DNA of 31,908 nucleotides, taken from positions 1-31,908 of the forward strand of contig JBGCDD010000101.1 in assembly GCA_045105075.1 (NCBI GenBank), written 5' to 3'. A model generated the notes under the pieces. It saw only the letters and a program-made list of their open reading frames with translations. It was not told where the DNA came from and did not search any database. Below, piece by piece: positions 13,975 to 24,070 of the stretch. The number at the start of each line of letters is the position of its first letter. The stretch's first letter is position 1. The position numbers and the translations under genes were made by a program. The DNA is from JBGCDD01 sp045105075 (GTDB lineage Bacteria; Pseudomonadota; Alphaproteobacteria; Rhodobacterales; Rhodobacteraceae).

Positions 13975-16900
13975 ATGACACGAGCGGGTCTGACGACACT
14001 GGTCTGGGTTTGGGCGGTTTTTATGGCGTCTTTGGGGGCGATCGCGCAGCAAACGGTGCCTGATTTCCGCTATGTTATGACCCGCGACATGGACTTTTAC
14101 GGCGCTGATCTTGATGCGCTTTTTGATACCGATCTGCAAAGTTGCGTGCGCGCCTGCACGGCCACGCAGGCCTGTCAGGCTTTCACGTTCAACAGCCGCT
14201 CGAATGCGTGCTTCCCAAAGCGCGGCGTAACCGAGCAAACGCCCTATACCGGTGCGATTTCCGCTCAAAAGCAGGCCACAGATGCACGTGTCCTGGCCAA
14301 TGCAAATGGCCTCAGCGCAAACCTTGGCTTTCTGTCGGATCGTGATCTGACCACAGCGCGGGTGCTGGGGCGCGATATTGGATTGCGCCATGCGGCGGGC
14401 GGATTAGAGCTTGATGCGTTGATCACAGCGGCGCGCGCGCGGGCAAATGCCGGATCGGTTGGTCAGGCCGTGGGCTGGATGGGCGCGGCCGTGTCCCTGA
14501 GCGACCGTTCAGATCTTTGGACCAGCTATGCCCGGCTTTTGCTGCGCTTAAAGCCAGAAACCAGCAGGGCGCGACGTGATGTGCGCACGCGCGCGATTTC
14601 GTCCGCGGTTAATGGCTATCTGCGCGGCGCCTCACCCGGCGCGCGCGCCTCGGCGCTAGGCGTTTTGGCGCAGGCCTTGGAAAAGGCCGGGCGCGGGCGC
14701 GATGTGATCCCGGCCCTAAGATTGGCCAACCAAGAACAACAGCGCGACGATATCATTCTGGCCTTGGAAAAAGCGGTCGCCAAATATGGCTTCCGCATCA
14801 CCGACACCACGGTCGAAAGCGACTCGGCCGCACCCCGCATTTGTGCGGAATTCTCCGAGCCACTGGTGAAAGTCGGCGTCGATTACGAACCCTTCGTGCG
14901 GGTTGGTGAAAACGGTCTGGCGGTGCAGGCCGATGGGCGCAAACTGTGTCTGGACGGCGTGCGTCACGGCGAGCGTTACCGGGTCACTTTTCGCAGCGGG
15001 CTGCCCGCCGCAAGTGGCGAGACGCTGTTCAAGGATGTCGATATTACGCTTTACGTGCGTGACCGCAGCGCATCGGTCAGGTTCCCCGGGCGGGCCTATG
15101 TGCTGCCCAAATCGACCACCACCGCGCTGCCCATTGAAACCGTTAACCTGAGCAAAGTGAACCTGCGCTTGCGCCGGCTGAGCGATCGCAACCTGTTGCG
15201 CGCCGTGCAGGACGGCTATTTTGGCAAGCCTTTGTCGCAATGGCAGGACGAAACATTTGCCCGCGAAATCGCACAAGAAGTCTGGACCGGCACTGGCGAG
15301 GTGCAAAATGAACTCAACCGCGACATGACCACCCGCCTGCCCCTTGGCGAGGCCATCGCAGGTCAGCCCGCGGGCATCTATGCGCTCAGCGCGCGGTTGC
15401 CGGGGGTGGACCTTTACGAAAATGCCGGCGCAACGCAGTGGTTTGTGCTGTCTGATCTGGGGCTGTCGACGATGTCCGGCACCGATGGGCTGCATGTGAC
15501 GGTGCGCGGTCTGTCCGATGCGTTGCCGCGCGCCGGTGTCGACGTCACGCTGGTGTCGCGCACCAACGCTGTTCTGGGCAAGGCCGTGACCAATGATGAC
15601 GGGCATGTGCGGTTTGATCCAGGTTTGACACGCGGACAAGATGGCGCAGCCCCTGCCCTGGTTCTGGCGCAGTTGGGCGAGGCCGATCTAGGCTTTTTGT
15701 CCCTGACGGATCCGGCCTTTGACTTGTCGGATCGCGGCGTCGAGGGGCGCCCGCCTGCTGGCCCGGTTGATGTGTTCCTGACGACTGATCGCGGTGCCTA
15801 TCGCGCCGGTGAGACGATTCACGCCACGGTTTTGTCGCGCGACGGCGAGGCTCGCGCGATTGACGGGTTGCCGCTGCTTGCCATTCTCAGCCGCCCTGAT
15901 GGGGTACAGTATCGCTCGGTTGTGTCGGATGGCGGCAATGCCGGCGGACACGTTTTTGCCTTGCCCGTGGGGCAGACGGCTCCGCGTGGGGCCTGGCGCC
16001 TTGATATCAAAAGTGATCCCAAGGCCGAGGCGCTGGCCAGCCAAACCCTGTTGATCGAAGATTTTCTGCCCGAACGGATCGACTTTGATCTGACGCTTCC
16101 TGATGCGCCCCTGCGGCTGGGAACCACGCCCGCGCTCAGGGTAGACGCGCGGTATCTCTTTGGTGCACCCGGCGCCGATCTGAACATCGAAGGCGAGGTG
16201 CAATTGCGCGCCGCACGCGACGTTCAAAGCTGGCCCGGCTATCGTTTTGGCCGCTATGACGCCCAAGGCACCGCCCGCAGCGCCTATTTCAGCGGCCAAA
16301 CCACCGACGCGCAAGGCCAAGCCATTGTTCAGCTTGACCTGCCAACGCCTGACGTGCCCGGATTGCCTTTGGAACTGCGCGTCACGGCACGGCTGGCGGA
16401 TGGTGCCGCGCGACCGGTTGAACGCCGGATCAGCGCCCCCGTGCAACCCAACGCACCCGTGATTGGCATCAAGACGCTGTTCGAAGATGTGGTCGCCGAG
16501 GGCAGCGAAGCGACCTTTCAGATCATTGGCTTGGGTCCCGATTTGCAACCCACAAAGATGCCAGTGCGCTGGACCTTGAACCGCTTGCAGACCCGCTATC
16601 AGTGGTATCAGCAATACGGCAATTGGAATTGGGAGCCGATCACCCGACGCACCCGGGTCGCCACCGGCGAGACGACGCTGGGCGCGGTACCGTTGGATCT
16701 GTCGCAACCGGTCGAGTGGGGCCGCTATGAATTGGTGGTCGAACGGGTCGGCGGCACCTATTCCGCCGCCGCAATTGACTTTTACGCAGGCTGGTATGCG
16801 CCAGTTGATGCGTCCTCCAGCCCGGACCGGCTGGAGCTGTCACTGGACCGCGCAAGCTATGCCCCCGGCGACACGGCCAATCTGCGCATCGTGCCGCGCG

Positions 16901-19416
16901 CGGCGGGTACCGCATTGATCACCGTGATGTCCAATCGGGTGATTGAACGCCGCGCAGTTGACGTTCCCGCAGGGGCCAGTGTTATCCCTCTGACCGTCGC
17001 CCCAGAGTGGGGCACAGGCGCTTACGTTTCCGCCACAGTGATCCGTGCAATGGACGCCGCAAGCGGGCAAACCCCAACCCGCGCTATTGGATTGGCCCAC
17101 GCCAAGGTCGAACCGGTCGGCAAAGTTCTGAGCGTTTCCATCGACGCGCCTGAGGTCGGCGAACCGCGCCAAAGCCAAACCATTGGGCTTGAGGTGACGG
17201 GTGCGGCCACGGGATCCGAGGTTTGGCTGACATTGGCCGCCGTTGATCTGGGCATCTTGAACCTGACCGGCTTTGACAGCCCCGATCCCGAAGGGCACTA
17301 TTTTGGCCAGCGCCGTTTGGGTGTGGAATTGCGCGATGTCTATGGCCGCCTGATCGATGCCACCAACGGGGCGATGGGCACAGTGCGATCCGGGGGCGAC
17401 AACGACGCGGGACTGCGGATGCAATCGCCGCCGCCAACCCAGGACTTGATGGCGGTGTTCAGTGGCCCGGTGCGGGTCGGCCTGGACGGGCGCACCAGCG
17501 TCACAGTTGATCTGCCCGCCTTCAATGGCACTGTGCGGTTGATGGCCGTGGCGTGGACGAACGCGGCTGTGGGTCAGCAAACCCGCGATATGATCGTGCG
17601 TGACCCGGTGGTTGTGACCGCCAGCGCGCCGCGCTTTCTGGCGCCCGGCGATGCAAGTGTGATCCGGCTGGATGTGCAACATGCTGGTGGTCCCGCAGGC
17701 GAGATGTCACTGGCATTGCGCCGCAACGGTGATGGCCTTGATCTGGGCACCGCACCGGGGCGTTTTGTGCTGGGTGTGGGTGGCAAGGCCAGTTTCGAGG
17801 TGCCGGTTTTGGCCCAGCGTGTGGGTGATCCGACAATTGACGTCGCACTGGTCACGCCAGATGGGCGCGAATTGGTGCAAACGCTGCGCCTTCCTGTGCG
17901 CGCCAATGACCCCGAAATCGCGCAAACCCGACGCTTTGAACTCGCCGCTGGCAACAGTTTTCGGTTCTCAACGGACGTCTTCACAGGCCTGCGCCCCGGC
18001 ACCGGCCGCGCGATCCTGTCGTCGGGCCCTTTGGCCAAATTTGACGCCCCGGGCCTGCTGAATGTGCTCGATCGCTATCCCTATGGTTGCACCGAACAGG
18101 TGACGTCGCAAGCGATGCCGTTGCTCTATTTGTCGTCGGTCGCGCAGGCCAGCGGGCTTGGCTCGGGGCCGGCAGTGCAAGCGCGCATCGACGATGCCAT
18201 TGCGCGGGTTTTGACCCGTCAGGCCAGCAATGGCGGTTTTGGTCTGTGGCGTGCTGAGTCGGGTGAATTCTGGCTTGATGCCTATGCCAGCGATTTCCTC
18301 AGCCGTGCGCGCGCCGAAGGATATGTGGTGCCCGATATCGCGTTCCGGCTGGCGATGGACAACTTGCGCAACCGCGTGAACTACGCGCCCGACTTTGACA
18401 AAGGCGGCCAAGACATCGCTTACGCCTTGCTGGTGCTGGCGCGCGAAGGGGCGGCCTCGATGGGGGACTTGCGGTATTACGCCGATATCAAAGCCGACGC
18501 CTTTGCCACGCCGCTTGCAGTGGCTCAGGTTGGGGCGGCCCTTGCCGCTTATGGCGATCAAACGCGCGCTGATGCGATGTTTGCGCGGGCCGGTCAGATG
18601 TTAACCCCGTCCGGATCGCAGGCTCCGGTCTGGCGCGCCGATTTTGGCACCTCGCTGCGCGACGCGGCCGGTGTGTTGGCTTTGGCCAGCGAATCCGGCA
18701 GCCAGGCGTTGAACCTGACGCAACTGGGTGACCGTGTGGCCCAGGGCAATCAGCGCCGGTCCACCCAGGAAGCGGCGTGGACCCTGATGGCAGCGCAGGC
18801 CCTGATCAAATCGCCCGAACAATCCGGGTTGCGGGTCGATGGCGCGCCGGTTTCTGGCCCGTTTGTGCACGTCATGGATGATGGGCGCGACACCACCGCT
18901 TTGACCCTGACCAGCGCAGATGGCCGCCAGACCGATATCACGCTGACCACCTTGGGTGTGCCTTTGGTCGCGCCCGAGGCTGGCGGCACCGGGTATTCGA
19001 TCAAACGGCGCTATTTTTCGATGGACGGCGTCCCATTGGATCAAGGCAGCCTTGCCAGATCACAGCGGTTTGTGACCTTGCTGGAAATCAGCGCGTTTGA
19101 GGACAGCGGAGCACGGTTGATGATCAATGACCCACTGCCTGCAGGCGTTGAAATCGACAATCCCAGCTTGTTGCGCTCGGGCGATGTCAAAGCGTTGGAC
19201 TGGCTGCAATCCAGCAGCGCAACCCATGTTGAATTCCGCTCTGATCGCTTTTTGGCCGCCGTTGATCTGCGGGCCACGTCCCAAGTGACACTGGCCTACA
19301 TCGCGCGGGCGGTGACGCCGGGCAGTTTTCACCACCCCGCAGCGTCGGTTGAAGACATGTATCGCCCCCGCTTTCGCGCGCGCACAGCCACAGGGCGCAT
19401 CGTCGTCACCCCATGA
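13975..19416 (+). CDS. Bacterial alpha-2-macroglobulin family protein with PAN domain and thioester
   Basis: A 1813-aa secreted protease-trap protein. The N-terminus is a signal peptide ending near GAIAQQ, with no lipobox Cys, so it should be a soluble periplasmic protein, unlike the E. coli lipoprotein YfhM. A Cys-rich PAN/apple-like domain follows (about 25-80, FRYVMTRDMDFYGADL...CVRACTATQACQAFTFN). Then come MG-type beta domains, and the thioester YPYGCTEQ with C1372 and Q1375 leading into a thioester-domain alpha-toroid (NGGFGLWRAESGEFWLDAYA, around 1420). ATG 13975 has GGAGGG five to six bases upstream; the open frame extends to 13921 without support. The stop overlaps the pbpC start (ATGA), the classic macroglobulin-PBP1C pairing thought to guard and repair breached envelope. 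Confidence 0.93.
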   Translation: MTRAGLTTLVWVWAVFMASLGAIAQQTVPDFRYVMTRDMDFYGADLDALFDTDLQSCVRACTATQACQAFTFNSRSNACFPKRGVTEQTPYTGAISAQKQATDARVLANANGLSANLGFLSDRDLTTARVLGRDIGLRHAAGGLELDALITAARARANAGSVGQAVGWMGAAVSLSDRSDLWTSYARLLLRLKPETSRARRDVRTRAISSAVNGYLRGASPGARASALGVLAQALEKAGRGRDVIPALRLANQEQQRDDIILALEKAVAKYGFRITDTTVESDSAAPRICAEFSEPLVKVGVDYEPFVRVGENGLAVQADGRKLCLDGVRHGERYRVTFRSGLPAASGETLFKDVDITLYVRDRSASVRFPGRAYVLPKSTTTALPIETVNLSKVNLRLRRLSDRNLLRAVQDGYFGKPLSQWQDETFAREIAQEVWTGTGEVQNELNRDMTTRLPLGEAIAGQPAGIYALSARLPGVDLYENAGATQWFVLSDLGLSTMSGTDGLHVTVRGLSDALPRAGVDVTLVSRTNAVLGKAVTNDDGHVRFDPGLTRGQDGAAPALVLAQLGEADLGFLSLTDPAFDLSDRGVEGRPPAGPVDVFLTTDRGAYRAGETIHATVLSRDGEARAIDGLPLLAILSRPDGVQYRSVVSDGGNAGGHVFALPVGQTAPRGAWRLDIKSDPKAEALASQTLLIEDFLPERIDFDLTLPDAPLRLGTTPALRVDARYLFGAPGADLNIEGEVQLRAARDVQSWPGYRFGRYDAQGTARSAYFSGQTTDAQGQAIVQLDLPTPDVPGLPLELRVTARLADGAARPVERRISAPVQPNAPVIGIKTLFEDVVAEGSEATFQIIGLGPDLQPTKMPVRWTLNRLQTRYQWYQQYGNWNWEPITRRTRVATGETTLGAVPLDLSQPVEWGRYELVVERVGGTYSAAAIDFYAGWYAPVDASSSPDRLELSLDRASYAPGDTANLRIVPRAAGTALITVMSNRVIERRAVDVPAGASVIPLTVAPEWGTGAYVSATVIRAMDAASGQTPTRAIGLAHAKVEPVGKVLSVSIDAPEVGEPRQSQTIGLEVTGAATGSEVWLTLAAVDLGILNLTGFDSPDPEGHYFGQRRLGVELRDVYGRLIDATNGAMGTVRSGGDNDAGLRMQSPPPTQDLMAVFSGPVRVGLDGRTSVTVDLPAFNGTVRLMAVAWTNAAVGQQTRDMIVRDPVVVTASAPRFLAPGDASVIRLDVQHAGGPAGEMSLALRRNGDGLDLGTAPGRFVLGVGGKASFEVPVLAQRVGDPTIDVALVTPDGRELVQTLRLPVRANDPEIAQTRRFELAAGNSFRFSTDVFTGLRPGTGRAILSSGPLAKFDAPGLLNVLDRYPYGCTEQVTSQAMPLLYLSSVAQASGLGSGPAVQARIDDAIARVLTRQASNGGFGLWRAESGEFWLDAYASDFLSRARAEGYVVPDIAFRLAMDNLRNRVNYAPDFDKGGQDIAYALLVLAREGAASMGDLRYYADIKADAFATPLAVAQVGAALAAYGDQTRADAMFARAGQMLTPSGSQAPVWRADFGTSLRDAAGVLALASESGSQALNLTQLGDRVAQGNQRRSTQEAAWTLMAAQALIKSPEQSGLRVDGAPVSGPFVHVMDDGRDTTALTLTSADGRQTDITLTTLGVPLVAPEAGGTGYSIKRRYFSMDGVPLDQGSLARSQRFVTLLEISAFEDSGARLMINDPLPAGVEIDNPSLLRSGDVKALDWLQSSSATHVEFRSDRFLAAVDLRATSQVTLAYIARAVTPGSFHHPAASVEDMYRPRFRARTATGRIVVTP

Positions 19417-21449
19417 TGAGACGCTGTGGGCTGATCCTGTTGGTGGGCGTGCTGTTTTGCGCCGCCACCCTGCGTGATCTGGGCGATGACTGGATTGATG
19501 CGACGCAATTGCCTGTCACGTTAAGCGAGGTCTCGCCCGAGATCCGCGACCGGCACGGCGCATTGCTGCGCGCTTATCCGGTGGGAGATGGTTTGTGGCG
19601 CATGGCCGTCCGGGTCGATCAGGTTGACCCGGATTTCATCACCATGCTGGTGCGGTTTGAAGACAAACGGTTCTGGCATCATGCCGGTGTCGACCCGCTG
19701 GCGATGATGCGCGCGATGGGTCAGGCGCTGTGGTCGGGGCGGGTCGTGTCCGGTGGCTCGACGCTCAGCATGCAGGTGGCGCGCCTGCTGGAAGACGGCA
19801 GCACCGGCACGTGGTCGGGCAAGGTGCGCCAAATGCGTGTGGCAATGGCGCTTGAGCGGCGATTGAACAAGGCCGAGATCCTGAAACTTTACCTGACCCA
19901 TGCCCCTTACGGCGCCAACTTGGAAGGGGTGCGCGCGGCCTCAATCGCGTGGTTTGCCAAAGAGCCGCGCCGCCTGACGCCTGCCCAATCGGCGCTGTTG
20001 GTCGCCTTGCCACAATCGCCGCAAGCACGCCGCCCTGACCGCGCGCCCGATGCTGCCCGAAAAGCGCGCAACCGGGTTTTGCAGCGCATGGCGGCGCAGG
20101 GTGTCTTGCCTCAGACCCAAGCCAGCGCCGCAATGTCGGAACGCTTGCCGCACTCCTTGCGTCCGTTCCCGCGCCTGGCCCCACACCTCAGCGACCGTCT
20201 GCGCCGCAATGCACCGCTGAGCGGGCATCTCGATCTCACCGTTGACCGCACGGTTCAGCGCAAAATGGAGAAACTGATTGGCCAAAGTGCGCGCCGCGCC
20301 GGCGAGCGGCTGTCAGCGGCGCTGATTGTGGCCGATCACACCACCGGAGAGATCATCGCCTCGGTTGGATCGCCGTCTTATGGCGGTGGTCAAGGGCGGC
20401 AGGGTTATGTCGACATGACCCGCGCGCTGCGCGCGCCGGGGTCGGTGTTTAAACCTCTGGTCTCTGGGCTGGCTTTTGATCAGGGGCTGGCGCATCCCGA
20501 AACCCTGATCCATGACGGCCCGGTTGATTTCAACGGCTACGCGCCGCGCAATTTTGACGGTGCCTTTCGCGGTGATGTGCGGATCCGCGACGCGCTGCAA
20601 TTGTCGCTGAACATCCCCGTGGTGATGCTGACCGACGCTCTTGGACCCGCACGCCTGATGGCCGCTTTGCGTGCATCCGGAGCGCAGGCCAGTGTGCCCG
20701 GCGGACAGGCCGGGCTGGCTGTTGCATTGGGGGGGTTGGGTGTTTCGCTGCATGATTTGGTGCAACTTTATGCCGGTCTGGCGCAAGGTGGGCGCAGCGT
20801 GGCGCTTTACAGCCAAAACAGCGATCCGACGCCAGACCACACGCGCTTGATGGCGCCGGAAGCAGCCTGGCATGTGGGGCATATCCTGTCGGGATTGGCG
20901 CCGCCACCCGGCGCGCCCACGGGTGCGTTGGCCTACAAAACCGGCACCTCATATGGCCACCGAGACGCCTGGGCGATTGGCTTTGACGGCCAGCACGTGA
21001 TCGGCGTTTGGCTGGGCCGCGCCGATGGAACCCCAGTTCCGGGCGCGTTTGGCGGCGATCTCGCAGCGCCTGTGTTGTTTGAAGCCTTTGGTCGGCTCAA
21101 ACCCGAAATTGCGCGCCTACCGCCGCCACCGCCCTCGACCTTGATGGTCAGTTCCGCCGATTTGCCGCCCCCCCTGCGCCAGTTTCGCGGTGCAGCCCCG
21201 CTTGATATCCCGTCGGTGCAGCTGACATTTCCACCCGATGGTGCACGGCTGGCTCTTGATGGAGGTCCGCTGACGCTCAAACTCCGGGGCGGCACCGCAC
21301 CCTATCTCGTGCTTGCGGATGGGCGCCCGCTTGCCACCGGCCAACGCCACGCCGAATTTGAGATTTCAAACCCAGGCCTTGGGTTTTCAACTTTGGTGGT
21401 TGTCGATGCGCAGGGTCGATCTGATCGGGTGCGCGTGCGCATAGATTAA
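19413..21449 (+). CDS. pbpC: Penicillin-binding protein 1C (bifunctional transglycosylase/transpeptidase)
   Basis: A 678-aa class A PBP. A short N-terminal membrane anchor (about 5-20) precedes the GT51 domain: catalytic Glu83 in FEDKRFWHHAGVD, and GGSTLSMQVARLL (114-126). The transpeptidase domain has SVFK (S344-K347), SLN (398-400) and KTGTS (509-513). The C-terminal ~90 residues (SVQLTFPPDGARL onward, about 601-678) form the BiPBP_C domain typical of PBP1C. All catalytic motifs look intact. It is translationally coupled to the macroglobulin gene upstream. Its TAA lies within a TTAA shared with the stop of the convergent thioredoxin-like gene. Confidence 0.94.
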   Translation: MMRRCGLILLVGVLFCAATLRDLGDDWIDATQLPVTLSEVSPEIRDRHGALLRAYPVGDGLWRMAVRVDQVDPDFITMLVRFEDKRFWHHAGVDPLAMMRAMGQALWSGRVVSGGSTLSMQVARLLEDGSTGTWSGKVRQMRVAMALERRLNKAEILKLYLTHAPYGANLEGVRAASIAWFAKEPRRLTPAQSALLVALPQSPQARRPDRAPDAARKARNRVLQRMAAQGVLPQTQASAAMSERLPHSLRPFPRLAPHLSDRLRRNAPLSGHLDLTVDRTVQRKMEKLIGQSARRAGERLSAALIVADHTTGEIIASVGSPSYGGGQGRQGYVDMTRALRAPGSVFKPLVSGLAFDQGLAHPETLIHDGPVDFNGYAPRNFDGAFRGDVRIRDALQLSLNIPVVMLTDALGPARLMAALRASGAQASVPGGQAGLAVALGGLGVSLHDLVQLYAGLAQGGRSVALYSQNSDPTPDHTRLMAPEAAWHVGHILSGLAPPPGAPTGALAYKTGTSYGHRDAWAIGFDGQHVIGVWLGRADGTPVPGAFGGDLAAPVLFEAFGRLKPEIARLPPPPPSTLMVSSADLPPPLRQFRGAAPLDIPSVQLTFPPDGARLALDGGPLTLKLRGGTAPYLVLADGRPLATGQRHAEFEISNPGLGFSTLVVVDAQGRSDRVRVRID

Positions 21450-21940
21450 CGCGCGGTCACGGTATCCAGATGGTCCTGAAAAGCGAGGCGAAGCGCGTCG
21501 GCCTGATGCGGACCGCTCAGCGTGGTTTCCAGCCGGCCCTGCCCGTCAAACAGCAATAACGTCACATGCGGCACGCCATAGCGGCGCGCAAAAGTGGCGC
21601 CTTCGACGGTTTTGATATTGGCCACCAGATACCCGATCTGGTCTTCGTCAAAACTGCGCAGGGCCTTGCGGGTCTGGCGTTGCAGCGCGGTGCAGGTCGG
21701 GCATTGCGGGTCATGGATTTGAACCACAGTCGGGCGTCCTCCGCCCAGTTGAGTCAGATCGTGTTCCGCTGCCGTCGCCCGCACGCCGCGCACCGAAAAG
21801 AAACCGGCGCCTCCGACTGCCACAGCGCCAAGCGCGCCCATGCGCAACAGTTTCAGCGTGTCGCGTTTGGCCGGTTCAACCGGAGTGGTTACAGCTTTTT
21901 TGCGGCTGGCTTTGACCGGCTTGCGGCGTTTTTTCGACAT
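21446..21940 (-). CDS. Membrane-anchored thioredoxin-like protein
   Basis: A 164-aa protein with a strongly basic N-terminus (KKRRKPVKASRKK), a probable single transmembrane helix at about 31-49 (LLRMGALGAVAVGGAGFFSV) and a thioredoxin-fold domain with a CPTC active site (C80, C83) in VQIHDPQCPTCTALQ, followed by YGVPHVTLLLFDGQG, the cis-Pro region of the fold. The positive-inside rule puts the thioredoxin domain in the periplasm. The substrate is unknown; the CPTC dipeptide differs from CGPC and CPHC, so redox behaviour cannot be inferred. It converges on pbpC with a shared stop. Confidence 0.75.
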   Translation of the reverse strand: MSKKRRKPVKASRKKAVTTPVEPAKRDTLKLLRMGALGAVAVGGAGFFSVRGVRATAAEHDLTQLGGGRPTVVQIHDPQCPTCTALQRQTRKALRSFDEDQIGYLVANIKTVEGATFARRYGVPHVTLLLFDGQGRLETTLSGPHQADALRLAFQDHLDTVTAR

Positions 21941-22021
21941 GAGACCCTCGGGACGCTTCTATCCCGCATCTGAGATCACGCAGCCTCACGTGTCCAATCA
22001 CACAAAGTGAGAATCGCGTGA

Positions 22022-24070
22022 TCAGCGCCGCCCTTCGCGCAACCAACCGCCCACAATCAACGCTGAAGCCAGCAACAGAACCAACCACGCTGGCAAAAGC
22101 GCGGTCTGGGTGACATCGCGGGTTTCATAGGCATTGCGCGGGGTCAGCCCGATCCATCCGCGCCCAGCAGCAGGCCGTCCCTCGCGCACAGTGCGCAGAT
22201 TGGGCACGCCGTCTTCCAGCTGAAAACTGCCGCCGCGCAGAGTGGCCAGAACTGGCGCAAGCAGCGCATCCGAAGCAATGGTTTGTTCGAACTCGCGCGG
22301 GGCCGCAGGGCCAAGGCCGATCACGGCTTCATGTTCGCCCTCGGCCAGCCGGTAAAGACCAATCTCGGGGCCTTCATAAAGCGCTTCGTGGCGTCCGGGG
22401 CTGACCTCTTCCAGCTCTAGCGTCTCGGTTTCGCCGTTGGGGCGGGTGATCGTAACCACGCCAACGTCTTCGCTGAGCGTGCGCCGGATGACGCGCATGG
22501 TCTGCCCGCCGGTTTCTTCGGCCGTCAGCACCTCTTCTTCCAGCTCGGGCTCTTTCATCATCCAATGGGCGAGACGGCGCAACAGTTCCAGCTGCGGCCC
22601 GCCGCCTTCATAGCCGCGGTTCCACAGCCAGGCGTGATCAGACGCCAACAGCGCCACGCGCCCTTCGCCAACGCGGTCAAGCACCAGCAACGGGCGGTCA
22701 TCGACACCGGTCATCACGGTGGATCCTGACCGGGGTTCCACATCGATCTGGCGCAGCCAGGCGCCCCAGGTTTCAGCGCCTTGAAGATCGGCGGTCACCG
22801 GGTGACGTTCGCCGAGATCGGTCACAACGGGCAAGAACCGTTCCTCGATCACCCGTGCGCTGGGTTGGGCGGGCATGATTGGCCCCAATGGCGAGCGATA
22901 GATGCTGTCGGCGCTGGCGAAATCCGGACCAGCCGCCACCAGCACCGCCCCGCCTTCGCGCACATAGCTGGCCACATTATCAAGGTAAATCGCAGGCAGA
23001 ATACCGCGCCGTTTGTAACGATCAAAGATGATCAAATCGAAGTCGGCGATTTTTTCCAGAAACAGCTCGCGCGTGGGGAAGGCGATCAGAGACAGCTCAC
23101 CCACCGGCACGCCATCTTGCTTTTCGGGCGGGCGCAGGATGGTGAAGTGCACCAGATCAACCGAACTGTCGGATTTCAGCAGATTGCGCCAGGTGCGCCC
23201 GCCGGGATGTGGTTCGCCAGACACCAGCAGCACACGAAGCCGATCCCGTACACCGTTCATCTGGATCAGAGCCGTGTTGTTGCGATCAGTGATTTCGCCA
23301 GTGGCCATCGGCACGGTGAATTGCAGCACATTACGCCCGCCATGCGGCAAGGTCACGGGCAGTTCGATATCCTGGCCAATGGGCACCTGAAACCGGTCCG
23401 GAATACCGCCATCAACCGAAATTTCAAGCGGAGCGGTTGCGCCCATGCTGGCGGGCACGGCGCCGCTGTCTTCGATGCGCAGGGTCAGAGTGACCGGTTC
23501 GCCAATGATCGCAAAAGCGGGTGCGTTGCGCACAATCAGGCGTCGGTCCCAATCGGTGTCGCGCCCGGTCATCAGCAAATGCATCGGCGCGGGCAGGTTT
23601 GGCGTACGCTCGATGTCGTGGATCTGACCGTCTGACAGCGCAATGATCCCGGCAATGCGGGCACGGGGTTCTTCGGCCAAAGTTTCGGACAGGGCGGTCA
23701 TCAGTTGCGTGCCGGCATCACCGTCTCCGTCGCGCACAGTGACGCGGCGCAATTCGGTGTTGGTGCGCGTTGCAATCGCGGCGGTCAGAGCCTCGGTCGC
23801 GTCGGCCATTTGGTCTGGTCGGTCCGAAAGCGACTGGCTGGCACTTTCGTCTTCAAGCAGCACCACAATATCCGTCAAAGGCGCGCGGTCTTCCTGTTGA
23901 TAAACCGGGCCAGCCAGCGCCGCCAACAACACAAGGGCAGCCAACCCGCGCAAGGCCCACCCCGCAAGACCACGCCACAGCGCCAGCGCGACACCAGCCA
24001 AAGCCAGCACAGCCACGGCCATCAAAAGCGGCCAAGGCACCAGCGGATCAAAGAGCACGGTTCCGGTCAT
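22022..24070 (-). CDS. Membrane protein with vWA-like and glutamine-amidotransferase-like regions
   Basis: A 682-aa protein: two transmembrane helices near the N-terminus (about 12-31 and 38-54), then a vWA-like region with an intact MIDAS start DESAS (74-78), a beta-rich middle, and a class I amidotransferase-like region (IIFDRYKRRGILPAIYLDNV...GGAVLVAAGPDF). A last transmembrane helix lies near the C-terminus (LLPAWLVLLLASALIVGGWL). It is the final gene of the MoxR operon and starts inside the stop of the DUF4159 gene (ATGA, 24067-24070). The family is common in alphaproteobacterial MoxR operons, but no biochemical function is assigned. Confidence 0.75.
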   Translation of the reverse strand: MTGTVLFDPLVPWPLLMAVAVLALAGVALALWRGLAGWALRGLAALVLLAALAGPVYQQEDRAPLTDIVVLLEDESASQSLSDRPDQMADATEALTAAIATRTNTELRRVTVRDGDGDAGTQLMTALSETLAEEPRARIAGIIALSDGQIHDIERTPNLPAPMHLLMTGRDTDWDRRLIVRNAPAFAIIGEPVTLTLRIEDSGAVPASMGATAPLEISVDGGIPDRFQVPIGQDIELPVTLPHGGRNVLQFTVPMATGEITDRNNTALIQMNGVRDRLRVLLVSGEPHPGGRTWRNLLKSDSSVDLVHFTILRPPEKQDGVPVGELSLIAFPTRELFLEKIADFDLIIFDRYKRRGILPAIYLDNVASYVREGGAVLVAAGPDFASADSIYRSPLGPIMPAQPSARVIEERFLPVVTDLGERHPVTADLQGAETWGAWLRQIDVEPRSGSTVMTGVDDRPLLVLDRVGEGRVALLASDHAWLWNRGYEGGGPQLELLRRLAHWMMKEPELEEEVLTAEETGGQTMRVIRRTLSEDVGVVTITRPNGETETLELEEVSPGRHEALYEGPEIGLYRLAEGEHEAVIGLGPAAPREFEQTIASDALLAPVLATLRGGSFQLEDGVPNLRTVREGRPAAGRGWIGLTPRNAYETRDVTQTALLPAWLVLLLASALIVGGWLREGRR

